From assembly GCA_005884925.1 (NCBI GenBank), contig VAYU01000023.1:62001-126000 (forward strand): a stretch of 64,000 nt of DNA. Reading direction: 5' to 3'. Below, one piece after another: positions 1-9,921 of this stretch. The stretch comes from Actinomycetota bacterium (GTDB taxonomy: Bacteria > Actinomycetota > UBA4738 > HRBIN12). Position numbers and translations under genes: made by a program. Numbering within the stretch: position 1 is the stretch's first letter; each line of letters starts with the position of its first letter. The notes beneath the pieces were generated by a model, which worked only from the letters and a program-made list of their open reading frames with translations, made no database searches and was not told where the DNA came from.

Positions 1-122
1 AGCGCCCGGATCTCGTAGTTCGGCAGGGCGAGCAAGGCCGGGATGTGGGCGGTGGCGGCCCAGCCACGGATGGGGCTCACTCCGATGATCCCAACACCCA
101 GCGTCGATCCAGGCATCTTCAT
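1..122 (-). CDS. Gfo/Idh/MocA-family oxidoreductase, N-terminal fragment cut by window edge
   Basis: Minus-strand translation MKMPGSTLGVGIIGVSPIRGWAATAHIPALLALPNYEIRA: Rossmann GxxGxxP start typical of the family; runs off the left edge. Confidence 0.7.
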   Translation of the reverse strand, partial: MKMPGSTLGVGIIGVSPIRGWAATAHIPALLALPNYEIRA

Positions 123-181
123 CGGCGATCGAAGCGCCATAAGCGTCGCCCCGCGATCTCGCCTGGAGGCCGGACGGACGA

Positions 182-832
182 TCATGCGGCTGCCGCGAGA
201 GCCGTGCGTGCCTCGCTGGTGTCGACGACCTTCCCGTTCAGTCCTCCGAACTGATGCAGAGGGCCGGACGTCTCGATGCGCAGAGTGGCGTCCGATCCGC
301 CCGCCTTCATCGCGTCGAACCCGGCCACCCGGATCAGCCGCTCGATCGCTTCGGCAGCCTGGTCGTCGTCGGTCGCGTAGAAGAGCACCGCGCGCGGCGT
401 TCGGTTGGCCTCCGCGGCCAGTGACTCGGCGCCGAGGGTGCCGAACGCCTTCACGAAGTGAGCCTCGGCGGGGAGGAGTCCGGCGACGACAGAGCCGGAG
501 GACTGATCGTCGGGAAGCGTCCGAACGACCTCGCCGTTGGCGTCCTGTCCCACCGGGTTCGAAGGATCGACGACGACCTTGCCCCTGAGCAGATCTGCGT
601 GTTGGGCGATCAGATCCTTGAGCGTCTCGAGCCACACCGCGAACACAACGACATCGCCGCTCGCGATCGCCTCCTCGACCGAGGCGGCACTCGCCAGCTC
701 GCCCAACTCGTTCGCCAGCGCCGTCGCGTTCGAAACGTCACGCGAGGCCAAGACGACGCGTTCCCCGCCGCCGACGAGATCCCGCGCCACGGGCGTGCCG
801 AGATTGCCAACTCCGATGATCGCGGTGGTCAT
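182..832 (-). CDS. NADPH-dependent F420 reductase-like / NAD(P)-binding protein
   Basis: MTTAIIGVGNLGTPVARDLVGGGERVVLASRD...VVVDPSNP; start trimmed to the internal ATG at 832. Confidence 0.85.
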   Translation of the reverse strand: MTTAIIGVGNLGTPVARDLVGGGERVVLASRDVSNATALANELGELASAASVEEAIASGDVVVFAVWLETLKDLIAQHADLLRGKVVVDPSNPVGQDANGEVVRTLPDDQSSGSVVAGLLPAEAHFVKAFGTLGAESLAAEANRTPRAVLFYATDDDQAAEAIERLIRVAGFDAMKAGGSDATLRIETSGPLHQFGGLNGKVVDTSEARTALAAAA

Positions 833-858
833 CTGCTTCCTCCTTGCTCTCTTCCGGC

Positions 859-1443
859 TCAGCGCACCCGATGGGCCTCGACCTCGATCTCGAGGTCGAC
901 CTTCTTGCCCACCAGGAAGCCACCGGTCTCGACCGCCATGTTCCAGGTCATGTCCCAGTCCTCGCGATCGATCGTGGTCTTGGCCGACGCGGCGAACATC
1001 GCCTCGCCTTCCATATCCGGCCCCCACCCGAGGAACTCTCCCGAAAGGGTGACGGACCTCGTGATGTCCTTGATCGTGAGGTCGCCGTCCAGCTCGAACA
1101 ACGTCCCGCCGGTCGGCCGCACCGCGGTGCTCTTGAACGTAAGCACCGGATGCTTCTCGATCTCCAGGAAGTCCCCGCTCGTCAGGTGTTCGTCTCGCTT
1201 CTCTGTGTGGGTCGTGATGCTCCCCGCTTCGATCTTCACGTCGACGCGCGAGTCCTCCGGCGACTCGGCGACCTCGATCGATCCGGTGAACTCCGTGAAC
1301 TGACCCCGGACCTTCGACAGCATGTGTCGCGCTACGAAGCCGACGACCGTGTGAACGACGTCGAGCTCGTACGTTCCGGCTGGCGGGATCGACACCCCGT
1401 GGTATCCCCGGCCTTCGGCCACCGGCTCCTTCGTCTCCGTCAT
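859..1443 (-). CDS. YceI family protein
   Basis: YELDVVHTVVGFVARHMLSKVRGQFTEFTGSI...LTIKDITRSVTL typical YceI lipocalin-like pattern. Confidence 0.92.
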   Translation of the reverse strand: MTETKEPVAEGRGYHGVSIPPAGTYELDVVHTVVGFVARHMLSKVRGQFTEFTGSIEVAESPEDSRVDVKIEAGSITTHTEKRDEHLTSGDFLEIEKHPVLTFKSTAVRPTGGTLFELDGDLTIKDITRSVTLSGEFLGWGPDMEGEAMFAASAKTTIDREDWDMTWNMAVETGGFLVGKKVDLEIEVEAHRVR

Positions 1444-2918
1444 CCTTGCCCCCTTCGCTCCACGGCCCCCGCCTGTTGCGAGAGCCCTACGTGCGCTTGC
1501 ACGGCCGGCCGCAGGACCGTCCCCGCCACCGCGAACGCCGCGAGCACGAGTCCGGCTCCGATGGCGAACGACCGTTGGTAGCCGTTGGTCAGGGCTGCCG
1601 GCTCGGCGACCGACCTGGCGAGCAGCCCGTTCGTCTGCGACGCCGAGAGCGAGGCGAGGACCGCCAAGCCCAACGCTCCTCCGACCTGCTGGGTCGTGTT
1701 GACCAGCCCGGAGGCGAGGCCGGGATCGTGCTCGGTCGCGCCCGACATCGCGAGGGCCATCAGCGAGGGGAAGGCGAGGCCGAAGCCCATGCCGAGCAGG
1801 AGCATCGACGGCAGTACATCGATGAGGTAGTCGGCCTCCACGGGCACCCGCGCGAAGAAGACCAGCCCCGCGCCGATCAGCACGACACTCGGCAGGAGCA
1901 CCGCGCGGGCGCCGAAGCGGCTGATGAGCGGCCCCGAGAACGCGAACGACATCGTTCCGATAGCGACACTGAAGGGAAGGAACGCGAGCCCGATGCCGAG
2001 CGGGTCATACCCCAGGACGCGCTGGAAGAAGAGACTGCCCAGGAAGAACACCCCGAACATGGCGGCGAAGATCAGCAACAGCACGACGTTCGCTCCGGAC
2101 ACATCGCGCGACCGAAAGATGCGGAGTGGGACCAGCGGGTTCGCGATCCGCGACTCGCGAACGACGAAGGCGATCAGCGATGCCGTCGCTGCCGCCCCGA
2201 ACCCAAGCGTCTGGGCCGATCCCCACCCGAAGTCGGTCGTCCGGATGATCGTGTAAACGCTGAGTAGCAGCGCCGCCGTCACCAGGAAGGCGCCAACGAC
2301 GTCAGCGCCCTCACTGAGCCCGATCCCGTGGTCGGATCCGACCAACCGCACGGCGAAGAACGCGGTGACGATGCCGACCGGGACATTGACGAAGAAGATC
2401 CAGTGCCAGTTGAGTGCCGCGGTCAGGAAGCCGCCGGCCAGGAGCCCGATCGACGCGCCCGCTGCCGCGACGAAGCTGTAGATGCCGATCGCCCGTGCCC
2501 GCTCGCGCGGCTCGCCGAACATCGTCACAACCATGCCGAGGATGACGGCAGAGGTCATCGCTCCTCCGACGCCCTGGACGAACCGTGCCGCGACCAGCAT
2601 CTCCTGGCTGATGGACAACCCGCACACCAGGGAGGCCGCCGTGAACACCACGAGACCGGCAAGGAAGACCCGTCGCTGACCGAGGAGGTCGCCGAGTCGG
2701 CCCGCCAGGAGGAGGGCGCCACCGAAGGCGATCAGGTACGCGTTCACCACCCAGGCCAGGCTCGACTGAGAGAAGCCGAGATCGCTCTGGATCGAAGGCA
2801 AAGCGACATTCACGATCGTCGCATCGAGGACGATCATCAGCATCCCGGCGCACAGAACGACCAGGGCGAGCCACCGCGGATCGCCTGTCATCTCCTTCTG
2901 GGTGTCCTGGGTGTCCAA
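1440..2918 (-). CDS. MFS transporter, DHA2 (EmrB/QacA-like) family
   Basis: Multi-TM; WLALVVLCAGMLMIVLDATIVNVALPSI motif; start placed at TTG 2918 behind AAGGAG, alternative ATG at 2891. Confidence 0.92.
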   Translation of the reverse strand: MDTQDTQKEMTGDPRWLALVVLCAGMLMIVLDATIVNVALPSIQSDLGFSQSSLAWVVNAYLIAFGGALLLAGRLGDLLGQRRVFLAGLVVFTAASLVCGLSISQEMLVAARFVQGVGGAMTSAVILGMVVTMFGEPRERARAIGIYSFVAAAGASIGLLAGGFLTAALNWHWIFFVNVPVGIVTAFFAVRLVGSDHGIGLSEGADVVGAFLVTAALLLSVYTIIRTTDFGWGSAQTLGFGAAATASLIAFVVRESRIANPLVPLRIFRSRDVSGANVVLLLIFAAMFGVFFLGSLFFQRVLGYDPLGIGLAFLPFSVAIGTMSFAFSGPLISRFGARAVLLPSVVLIGAGLVFFARVPVEADYLIDVLPSMLLLGMGFGLAFPSLMALAMSGATEHDPGLASGLVNTTQQVGGALGLAVLASLSASQTNGLLARSVAEPAALTNGYQRSFAIGAGLVLAAFAVAGTVLRPAVQAHVGLSQQAGAVERRGQG

Positions 2919-2966
2919 GCCGCGTGGCTCCTTCCCTGGGGTCGCCTTCGCCTGTATGCTTGCTCT

Positions 2967-3010
2967 TGCAAGTACCTTACGACCAAAGTAGGTGCAAATG
3001 CAAGTACTTT
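2967..3010. promoter_or_regulatory. Candidate MarR operator cluster between divergent MFS and MarR genes
   Basis: TGCAAGTACCTT (2967-2978), inverted AAAGTAGGTGC (2985-2995), ATGCAAGTACTTT (2999-3010 region). Confidence 0.5.
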
Positions 3011-3498
3011 CGGATTCTGGGGTCGCCGGACTCCTCGATCGGCTCGTAGAGAAGGAGGTCCCGGGCAGCCGTGGTTTCGACGCTTGGCGGTCGCTGCTGC
3101 GGGCGCACGCCACCCTCATGCGCCGACTCGATACGGATCTCGAACGAGAGACGGGTCTGTCGCTAGGCGACTTCGACGTGTTGGCTCAGCTGGCGGAGGC
3201 CCAAGGTGAGTTACGCATGACGGAGCTGGCGGACCGGGCGCTCATCTCTCGGTCGGGCATGTCCCGTCGCGTCGCACGGCTGGTCGATGAAGGTCTCGTT
3301 CGCCGGGACAGAGCGGGTGCCGACGCGCGTGGTGTCGTGGTGACGCTCACCGACGCTGGCATCGCCCGCCTCAGTGAGACGGCGCCCATCCACGCCCGCG
3401 GGATCTCCGAGCTGTTCGTCGCGCAGCTCGATGATCAGGAGCTCGCCGTCCTGGAGCGCGCTCTGAACAAGGTCATAGTCGACTGTTCCTTCGGCTGA
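2992..3498 (+). CDS. MarR family transcriptional regulator
   Basis: wHTH LRMTELADRALISRSGMSRRVARLVDEGLVRRDR; GTG 2992 or ATG 2998 start. Confidence 0.9.
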   Translation: MQMQVLSDSGVAGLLDRLVEKEVPGSRGFDAWRSLLRAHATLMRRLDTDLERETGLSLGDFDVLAQLAEAQGELRMTELADRALISRSGMSRRVARLVDEGLVRRDRAGADARGVVVTLTDAGIARLSETAPIHARGISELFVAQLDDQELAVLERALNKVIVDCSFG

Positions 3499-4531
3499 GA
3501 TCCGGCGACGCGGCGTAGCGAGCCGCGACCGCGTCGGCGAACGCCGCGAAGCGCTCGGCGATGGGCTCGGCCGTCGCGTGCAGGATGTTCTCGGCGTTGC
3601 TCTCGCCGTTGCGCGAGCAGTTGAAGCTGCCGGTCAGGACCTCGTCGTCGGCGACGACCACCTTGGCGTGCATGTAGTCGTGGACGGCTCCCTCGGCATA
3701 CGGGTTCGAGCGCTTACCCGACAGGCGCGGCGCGATCGCCTGCCACGCCCCGATCTTCTAGTGGTTAGCAGGAACCGAGCGCCACGCCGACATGACCTCA
3801 TCCATCTGCGTCGCGTCGTACGCGCCGGCCACGTCGAACGATGCCCGCCCGGTGAACTCGGCGAGCGTCCCCAGGATGGTGCCCGAAGTGACCACGGGAG
3901 AGAGGATCCGGATCCGTCGCCGTGAGGCGCCGAGTCGCTCGGCGACGAGGTGGGCGAGCGACGGACCCTTCGGCGAGAAGAACGGACGGACCGTGACGCC
4001 GCCCTCCAACGTCGTGACGGTGCCGGCGCCGCCGCTCGGTTCGATCCGGCCGTGCGTCCACAGCTTCTCGAAATCGTGCGAGTAGTCGCCCGCGATCGAG
4101 GGGGACTCCACTCGGATCACGGCGTTCTCCTCACGGGAGAAGGCGTCGTCGGTCCAATTCGTGGAACCCGTCCATACGGCATCACCGTCACGCACCACGT
4201 ACTTGTGATGCATCAGCGTGCTTTCGTCGTGGACGCCTCGAGTCGGGACCTCGAGACCGTCGATCTCGTCGGGGCTCGCCGCCATCGGTCGAGGCGCGGC
4301 GGGGTGACGCGGACGGTCCACGTTGAACGCCACCCGGACCATGACGCCTCGCGCCGCGGCTGCCTCCAGCGCATCGGCGACGCGCGCGCTCGCCCCCTCC
4401 CGCGCATGGAAGTCGTAGATCGCGACGTCGAGCGTTCGCGTCGCCGCGGCGATGAACGCGATCAGCGACGCCGACACCGCCTCGGCGGTCTGGCCGCCGT
4501 CGGTCAGGAAGTCGATCTCGAGTGCGCTCAC
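3473..4531 (-). pseudogene. Phospholipase D-like protein interrupted by in-frame TAG (3758-3760)
   Basis: HKD-type motifs MHHKYVVRDGDAVWTGSTNWTD and MHAKVVVADDEVLTGSFNCSRNGESNAEN lie in the same frame either side of one TAG; GTG start at 4531 overlaps upstream stop (GTGA). Confidence 0.8.
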
Positions 4532-5199
4532 GACACGTGCGCGCACTCGCGCCGGTAGCAGTCGACGACGCTCCGCACGGCCCCGGCGGGATCGTCCGTC
4601 ACGGTGAGGAGGCGCAGGTCCGCGGGCGAGATCAGCCCCTCGGCGAGCACCTTCCCGTCGATCCATTCCAACATCGGGTCCCAGTGCGCACGCCCGAACA
4701 GGACGACCGGGAAGTGACGGATCTTGCCGGTCTGGATCAGCGTCAGCGATTCGAAGAGCTCGTCGAGCGTGCCGAAACCGCCCGGGAACACCACGAACCC
4801 CTCCGTCGCCTTCACGAACATCGTCTTGCGCGCATAGAAATGGTGGAACGTGTGGGAGATATCCAGGTAGGCGTTCGATGCCTGTTCGTTGGGAAGCTCG
4901 ATGTTGAAGCCGACCGACAGGCCGCCCGCTTGCTTCGCGCCGCGGTTGGCCGCCTCCATCACGCCGGGCCCGCCGCCGGTGACCACCGCGAATCCTTCCC
5001 GGGCGAAGCCGGCCGCCGTCTCCACGGCCAGCGAGTACCAGCGATCGGTCTGGGGCAACCGGGCGGAGCCGAAGACCGCGACGGCCGGCCGGTCGATACG
5101 CGCCACCGCCTCGAACCCGACCCGGAACTCCTCAGCGATCCGGGCGACGTGGCGGTCGACGTCGTCCGTCTCCCGCTGCAACATCGTCCGGTCGTCCAC
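4528..5199 (-). CDS. LOG family (TIGR00730-type) Rossmann fold protein
   Basis: VAVFGSARL...VVTGGGPGVMEAANRGA...VVFPGGFGTLDELFE motifs. Confidence 0.92.
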   Translation of the reverse strand: MDDRTMLQRETDDVDRHVARIAEEFRVGFEAVARIDRPAVAVFGSARLPQTDRWYSLAVETAAGFAREGFAVVTGGGPGVMEAANRGAKQAGGLSVGFNIELPNEQASNAYLDISHTFHHFYARKTMFVKATEGFVVFPGGFGTLDELFESLTLIQTGKIRHFPVVLFGRAHWDPMLEWIDGKVLAEGLISPADLRLLTVTDDPAGAVRSVVDCYRRECAHVS

Positions 5200-5258
5200 G
5201 CCGTGACAGTGTCCGGCCCGTGTCCCCAGCTGACAAGGCGCGGATGCGATCGGATCGA

Positions 5259-6800
5259 TCAGGTCTGGATGTTGAACCAACAACCTCCGGGACCGAAGTA
5301 GCTGATCCCCTCGCCCCACACGCCGATGGTCTTGCCGGTGGACGTGATGGCGATCTCGCCGTAGTCGCCGTAGATCTCATCGAACGCGCTGTTGCCGGAG
5401 GGGTCGGTATGGATGTAGGGGGCGGCGCCAGCGGGAGCGTCGGAGATCTTCAGGGGTGCGCTCCAGGTGAGCCCGCCGTCGATCGAGCTCCGATACCAGA
5501 CGTTCCAGTAGTGGGTTCCGTCGGCCTTCTGGAGATCACCGTCCGACGTTTGCATGTACCACAGGCGATAGTCACCGTTCCCGGTTCCCACGACGCGCGG
5601 CTGCGTCGAATCCTCACCGTTGACGGAGACGCCGGTCGCGTCGCCCCAACTTTGACCCTCGTTCGTGGAGATCGTCACGTAGCTCGTCTGGGGACCTCCG
5701 TCGATGAGTGGCCCCTCGTACGCGAACACCAAGCGTCCGTTCGCGTCGGTCGCGACCGACGTCTGTCCCGTGTAGAACTCGCCGCACCCGAACGAGAAGC
5801 AGTTCTCTCCGATCGGCACCTTGGCGACGATGACGTTCTCCCAGGTGTCCCCGTTGTCGCGGGAGATGACGGCGTGATGCCAGACCTGACCGGACGAGAC
5901 GCAGTTGAAACTGCCCGATCCCGCGCACGTGTAGCGGAAGCTGCTCTCGGAGAAGATCACGGTCCCGTCGGGAAGCACGACCCCGTCGTAGGCGTAGAAG
6001 TAGCGCCGGCTCGTGACGACCCTGATCTGCTTCCAGGTGGCGCCGTAGTCGTGCGACACGCCGACCCAGAGGTCGCCGCCGGTGGGACCGTTCCACGAGA
6101 CGTACACGTCCTGCCCGCTCGGTGACGTGGCGATCTCCGGCTTGTCAGTCCATGAGACCTGTCCGTTGGGGCGAACCGGGTCCGTCCACGTCTGCCCGTG
6201 ATCGATCGACTTGATGAACAGGGTCGAGAAGCCGCCGTGGCGGTCGGCGTTCAGGAAGAACGCGTACACGATCCCGGTGTCGGGAACGACCGTGATCGTC
6301 GGGTCGTATTGCGCCTTACTCCCCTTGACGCCCCAGATCGGAACCTGGTCGCCCCAGCTCGCGCCGTTGTCCGACGAGACCGTCAACGCGATATAGGGGC
6401 TGGGGCAGTGTGATTGGCAAGGAGCCGGCTGCCCGTACCGGGTCGTGAGGACATAGATGTAGGGATCCTGTGGGTCGGTCGCCACCGCCGGCTCCCAGTC
6501 GTCGACGTTGGGGTTCACGACCTGCTCTCCTGCCCAACCCGTCGCCGCGTCGGTCGTGGTGGCTTGGCGGCGATGTCCGAAGGTGCCGGCCGCCCGGGCC
6601 TGGGCGAGCGCGTTCAGGCGCCCGGCGGTGGTTGCGTCCTCCTCGGAACCGCCTCCCATCCCGCTGTCGGCGCGACCCGCGTCGTGCCCAGTCTCATGGG
6701 ACCGGGAAGTGCCCAGCGTGTGCGACCCTTCTGCGTGCGAAGAGCACGCAACAGCCACGAGGGCGAGCGGAAACAGGAGAGCGAACCAGCGACGAGGGAT
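5259..6800 (-). CDS. Secreted lipoprotein, sialidase-like / BNR (Asp-box) beta-propeller
   Basis: Multiple SxDxGxxW Asp boxes (SSDNGASW, SIDHGQTW, SHDYGATW, SRDNGDTW, SIDGGLTW); lipobox LVAVAC; probable ATC start at 6800 behind AGAAGGAG. Confidence 0.82.
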   Translation of the reverse strand: MPRRWFALLFPLALVAVACSSHAEGSHTLGTSRSHETGHDAGRADSGMGGGSEEDATTAGRLNALAQARAAGTFGHRRQATTTDAATGWAGEQVVNPNVDDWEPAVATDPQDPYIYVLTTRYGQPAPCQSHCPSPYIALTVSSDNGASWGDQVPIWGVKGSKAQYDPTITVVPDTGIVYAFFLNADRHGGFSTLFIKSIDHGQTWTDPVRPNGQVSWTDKPEIATSPSGQDVYVSWNGPTGGDLWVGVSHDYGATWKQIRVVTSRRYFYAYDGVVLPDGTVIFSESSFRYTCAGSGSFNCVSSGQVWHHAVISRDNGDTWENVIVAKVPIGENCFSFGCGEFYTGQTSVATDANGRLVFAYEGPLIDGGPQTSYVTISTNEGQSWGDATGVSVNGEDSTQPRVVGTGNGDYRLWYMQTSDGDLQKADGTHYWNVWYRSSIDGGLTWSAPLKISDAPAGAAPYIHTDPSGNSAFDEIYGDYGEIAITSTGKTIGVWGEGISYFGPGGCWFNIQT

Positions 6801-6831
6801 GTCGGGTACTCCTTCTGGCCGGGGGGAGATG

Positions 6832-6861
6832 ACTGTATCCGGGGCTCTCTGTGCTGGTCAA
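6832..6861 (-). promoter_or_regulatory. Candidate housekeeping promoter for sialidase-like gene
   Basis: Minus strand TTGACC-N18-TACAGT. Confidence 0.4.
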
Positions 6862-6986
6862 GGTCCGTTGGATCCGTGGGTCCGGTCACCCGAACGAGCG
6901 GCGGGCGGGGCGTGTCCGTCACCCGTCGGACACGTTCATCCCCCCACGCGCGCGTTGGTCCATGACGCGCCCGATCAGCTACCAGA

Positions 6987-9341
6987 TCAGCTGACGACCC
7001 TCACGATCGCTCTGACCACGTCTCGCTTCGCTGGGTCGTGGATGGATGTCGACGTCACCAGCCACGATCGCACCGTTCCGATGCTCGTCCCCGGCCGGAC
7101 GCTGATCGATAAGCGGAGCGTTTGAGCGCTTCCGGGGGCGAGTATGGCGGTGCGGAAGGTGCCGTCGACGACCTTGCTGGTGACGTCCGCGTTCCTGAAG
7201 TAATAGTGAACCGTGAAGCCCTTCTTGTTGCCTGGACCCCTCAGCAGGAAGCTGTCGTTGACGTTCCCGTCGTTCTGCTCCTTCACGTAGAAGCTCCGCG
7301 TCGAAAGAGGCCGTCGCCAGGCTCTCGCGGTCTGGAGCTCGCCCGTCAAGTTGTACACGTTGTTCCCGACGAAGGGCGTCTTGATGCTCGGCTTGATCTT
7401 GCCGTCGGGCTGGTGCCTGGCGATGCGCAGCACGCTGGCACTGCTCATCTGACCGTCGGGGTTGATAGTCGTGACCAGGCAGGTGGCGCCGCTCGCGGTG
7501 GTCGTGTTCAGGTCGAGATCGAGGTGGGTCGGAGATACGAACCCGACCCCGTTCACCGTGACCCCGCAGCCGACATCCACCTGCAACCGCTGGGCGAACC
7601 CGGCTCCTGGGTCGTACCAGCCGGTGTCACCGTCGGACATACCGGAGAGCTGGACGTGGACGCTGGCCCGGCCGAGGGGGACCGGCGATGACGTCGAAGT
7701 GGGCGTCGCGGGGCCCGGCGCCTGGAGGCGGGCGATGCGCACCCCCCACGTGTCGTCGGCGCTCACATATTCCTGGATCGTCCAGATGGTCTGGTTGTCC
7801 TGCGGATCGACGCGCGTGAGCGAGTAGTCGCCCCATCGGCGGGCGCCGTACACCGAGCCGTTGTCACCCGCTGGGTTGTACGCGGACGAGCTGCTCGTGT
7901 ACAGCGTCGGTGCCCCGACGGATCCGAGAGGGTCGCTCGATGAGCGAGACGCGTACCAGGCATCGACGTGCGCCGCCGCGCCTGCGGTGCTACCGGCGAT
8001 CACCATGTTCCCTTGGCCAGAGACGGCCACCGTGGGGATCCAGTAGGAACGAGGGTTGGTCGTAGTGGGGTCGAACACGGTCCCGGCCTGGACGAGGCTC
8101 GGTGTCACCCCGCTGCCCGGGTCGATCTCATACCACCTGGCTCCATCGCGCCCACCTGAGCCGACCGTCACGCCGAAGGCGTTCACCTGGATGTTGTGCG
8201 CCGTCCAGATATGACCGTCCGACGTCATGCTGGCTGCGAAGAGACGATCGTCGACCGCGTCGAGACGCCCGTTGGACCCCCCCGTATTGCCAAGGTGTGG
8301 GACCGAGGCCGGGAACGACGTGGACCCGACATCGAGCTGCAACAGTCGGAGCATGGTCGGCGTACCCCCCGGATCGCTCACCCGGAAGAGGTCGAGCTTG
8401 CCGAAGGAGCTAACGTCGACGCCTATGAAATAACCGACACCGATCGCGGGGTCGGGGTCGTCCACCCCCTGGGGTGTGAAAGGCCCGTTCCCGTTGCCCG
8501 CGATCAGGTGGGTGAAAGCCGTATACACGATCGGACCGGCGCCGAGGATGGAGGATTTGCGCACCACGTATGCGTTGCTGTTCACGAAGCTTCCGTTGGT
8601 CGTACTGAACTCGTTCGTGCCGATGTAAAGGGCGTTGGTGTCGACGCCGAGGGTCGGGTAGTCGGCGAACTCTCCCGCGGTCACGCCGATGTGGAAGAAC
8701 GTCCAAACGGTCGATGGTCCGATCGTGTCTGTATCAGAGACCGCGATCATGATCCGGTTCGACCGCGTGCCATCGCAATTCGGGACGTCGATCATGACAG
8801 CGATCCACCTGTCCGAGAGCCGGTCGTAGCGGATGTGGGGATCCGACGAGAAGTTGCAACCCCCCGGTCCGACCGGCGTCATCTCCGGGGCCCAGAAGGC
8901 GTCGCTCGCGATGTCGATCCCTCCATCGGCCGCGCCGGACATCTTGTCGTAGCTCCGAACGCGCGTGTTGAGCATCGCGACGAACTGCGTTGGACCCACG
9001 TCGCCTTGCGTGTCTGGGGGAAAGACGCCCGACTCCAGCGCCGGACCATCGAAGGAAGTGACCTGGCTTATCGAGGTTGCAGCGAGTGAGGCTTTCGTTC
9101 GGGTTGTGAGGTGCGATCGTGGATCGCTCGCCTTCGTCGCCGGGCCCGTCCGGACGGGAGCGCTTGCGTTCGTGAATGATCGCGGTGGCGTAGCCGAAGC
9201 AAGCTGGGCGGTCGTCCGACTGTGGCTCTCGACGCCGAAGAGGAGCTTCCCCACGCGCGCATCGCTGGCTGAGGCGGGCGCCGGGACAGCCGTTCCTAGG
9301 ATCAAGACAGCCACGACGATCTGAGCCGGGAAGCGTTTCAC
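6987..9341 (-). CDS. Secreted protein of unknown function, probable beta-propeller
   Basis: Signal peptide MKRFPAQIVVAVLILGTAVPAPASA; 784 aa without stop; GTG start. Confidence 0.75.
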   Translation of the reverse strand: MKRFPAQIVVAVLILGTAVPAPASASDARVGKLLFGVESHSRTTAQLASATPPRSFTNASAPVRTGPATKASDPRSHLTTRTKASLAATSISQVTSFDGPALESGVFPPDTQGDVGPTQFVAMLNTRVRSYDKMSGAADGGIDIASDAFWAPEMTPVGPGGCNFSSDPHIRYDRLSDRWIAVMIDVPNCDGTRSNRIMIAVSDTDTIGPSTVWTFFHIGVTAGEFADYPTLGVDTNALYIGTNEFSTTNGSFVNSNAYVVRKSSILGAGPIVYTAFTHLIAGNGNGPFTPQGVDDPDPAIGVGYFIGVDVSSFGKLDLFRVSDPGGTPTMLRLLQLDVGSTSFPASVPHLGNTGGSNGRLDAVDDRLFAASMTSDGHIWTAHNIQVNAFGVTVGSGGRDGARWYEIDPGSGVTPSLVQAGTVFDPTTTNPRSYWIPTVAVSGQGNMVIAGSTAGAAAHVDAWYASRSSSDPLGSVGAPTLYTSSSSAYNPAGDNGSVYGARRWGDYSLTRVDPQDNQTIWTIQEYVSADDTWGVRIARLQAPGPATPTSTSSPVPLGRASVHVQLSGMSDGDTGWYDPGAGFAQRLQVDVGCGVTVNGVGFVSPTHLDLDLNTTTASGATCLVTTINPDGQMSSASVLRIARHQPDGKIKPSIKTPFVGNNVYNLTGELQTARAWRRPLSTRSFYVKEQNDGNVNDSFLLRGPGNKKGFTVHYYFRNADVTSKVVDGTFRTAILAPGSAQTLRLSISVRPGTSIGTVRSWLVTSTSIHDPAKRDVVRAIVRVVS

Positions 9342-9436
9342 GTTCGCGCATCGTATATCAGGGACGCGACCCGCCTTGTGAGGATAGGAATCATCGAGTC
9401 ACCAGAGAGCCTGGAACGATCTCATGTCAACGCAGA

Positions 9437-9808
9437 TCAGCGCTGCAGGTTGACCCAGGCGGCCATCACGGCCCGTGCGAGCTGAGGGTCCTGTTGCTGG
9501 AGGCGACCGCTGACATCGCTCGGAAGGATCGTGCCGGTAGCGAGTCCTTCGAGCCAGCTCGTGACACGCTCGACGCGTGCCGGACGCCCGGTCCTCGGCC
9601 CCGCGATCAACCCGGGGTGAGTGACGCCTCGGTCCACCGTCACCGCTCGGTTCGGTTCGCGGACGGATGACGTGGCGACGACTTCGATGGCCACCGGTGC
9701 GAAGAGCACGACGGCGACGATGAGGAAAGCCCACAGCCGAGGAACGCCGCTCTTCGGATGCCTCACGGATGCTCCTGCACGTGAAGCCGTCTGGGACTGA
9801 GCCTGCAT
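9437..9808 (-). CDS. Hypothetical protein with one transmembrane helix
   Basis: Internal ATG behind AAGGGGG; TM segment LWAFLIVAVVLFAPVAIEVVA. Confidence 0.6.
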   Translation of the reverse strand: MQAQSQTASRAGASVRHPKSGVPRLWAFLIVAVVLFAPVAIEVVATSSVREPNRAVTVDRGVTHPGLIAGPRTGRPARVERVTSWLEGLATGTILPSDVSGRLQQQDPQLARAVMAAWVNLQR

Positions 9809-9921
9809 GTCTGCCCCCTTTCCCTGGGCCGCTCCAGGACCGCGGCCCTCGTCCATCAGGAGGCGTGGAGACGCTCGGCACGCCGGTGCAGTCCGGCGGA
9901 ACACTTCGAACGAGGAACAGC

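Noticed and set aside
3758-3760. TAG as pyrrolysine or stop-codon reassignment
   Set aside because: No pyl genes visible and no other genes in the window use in-frame TAG; nonsense mutation or error is simpler.
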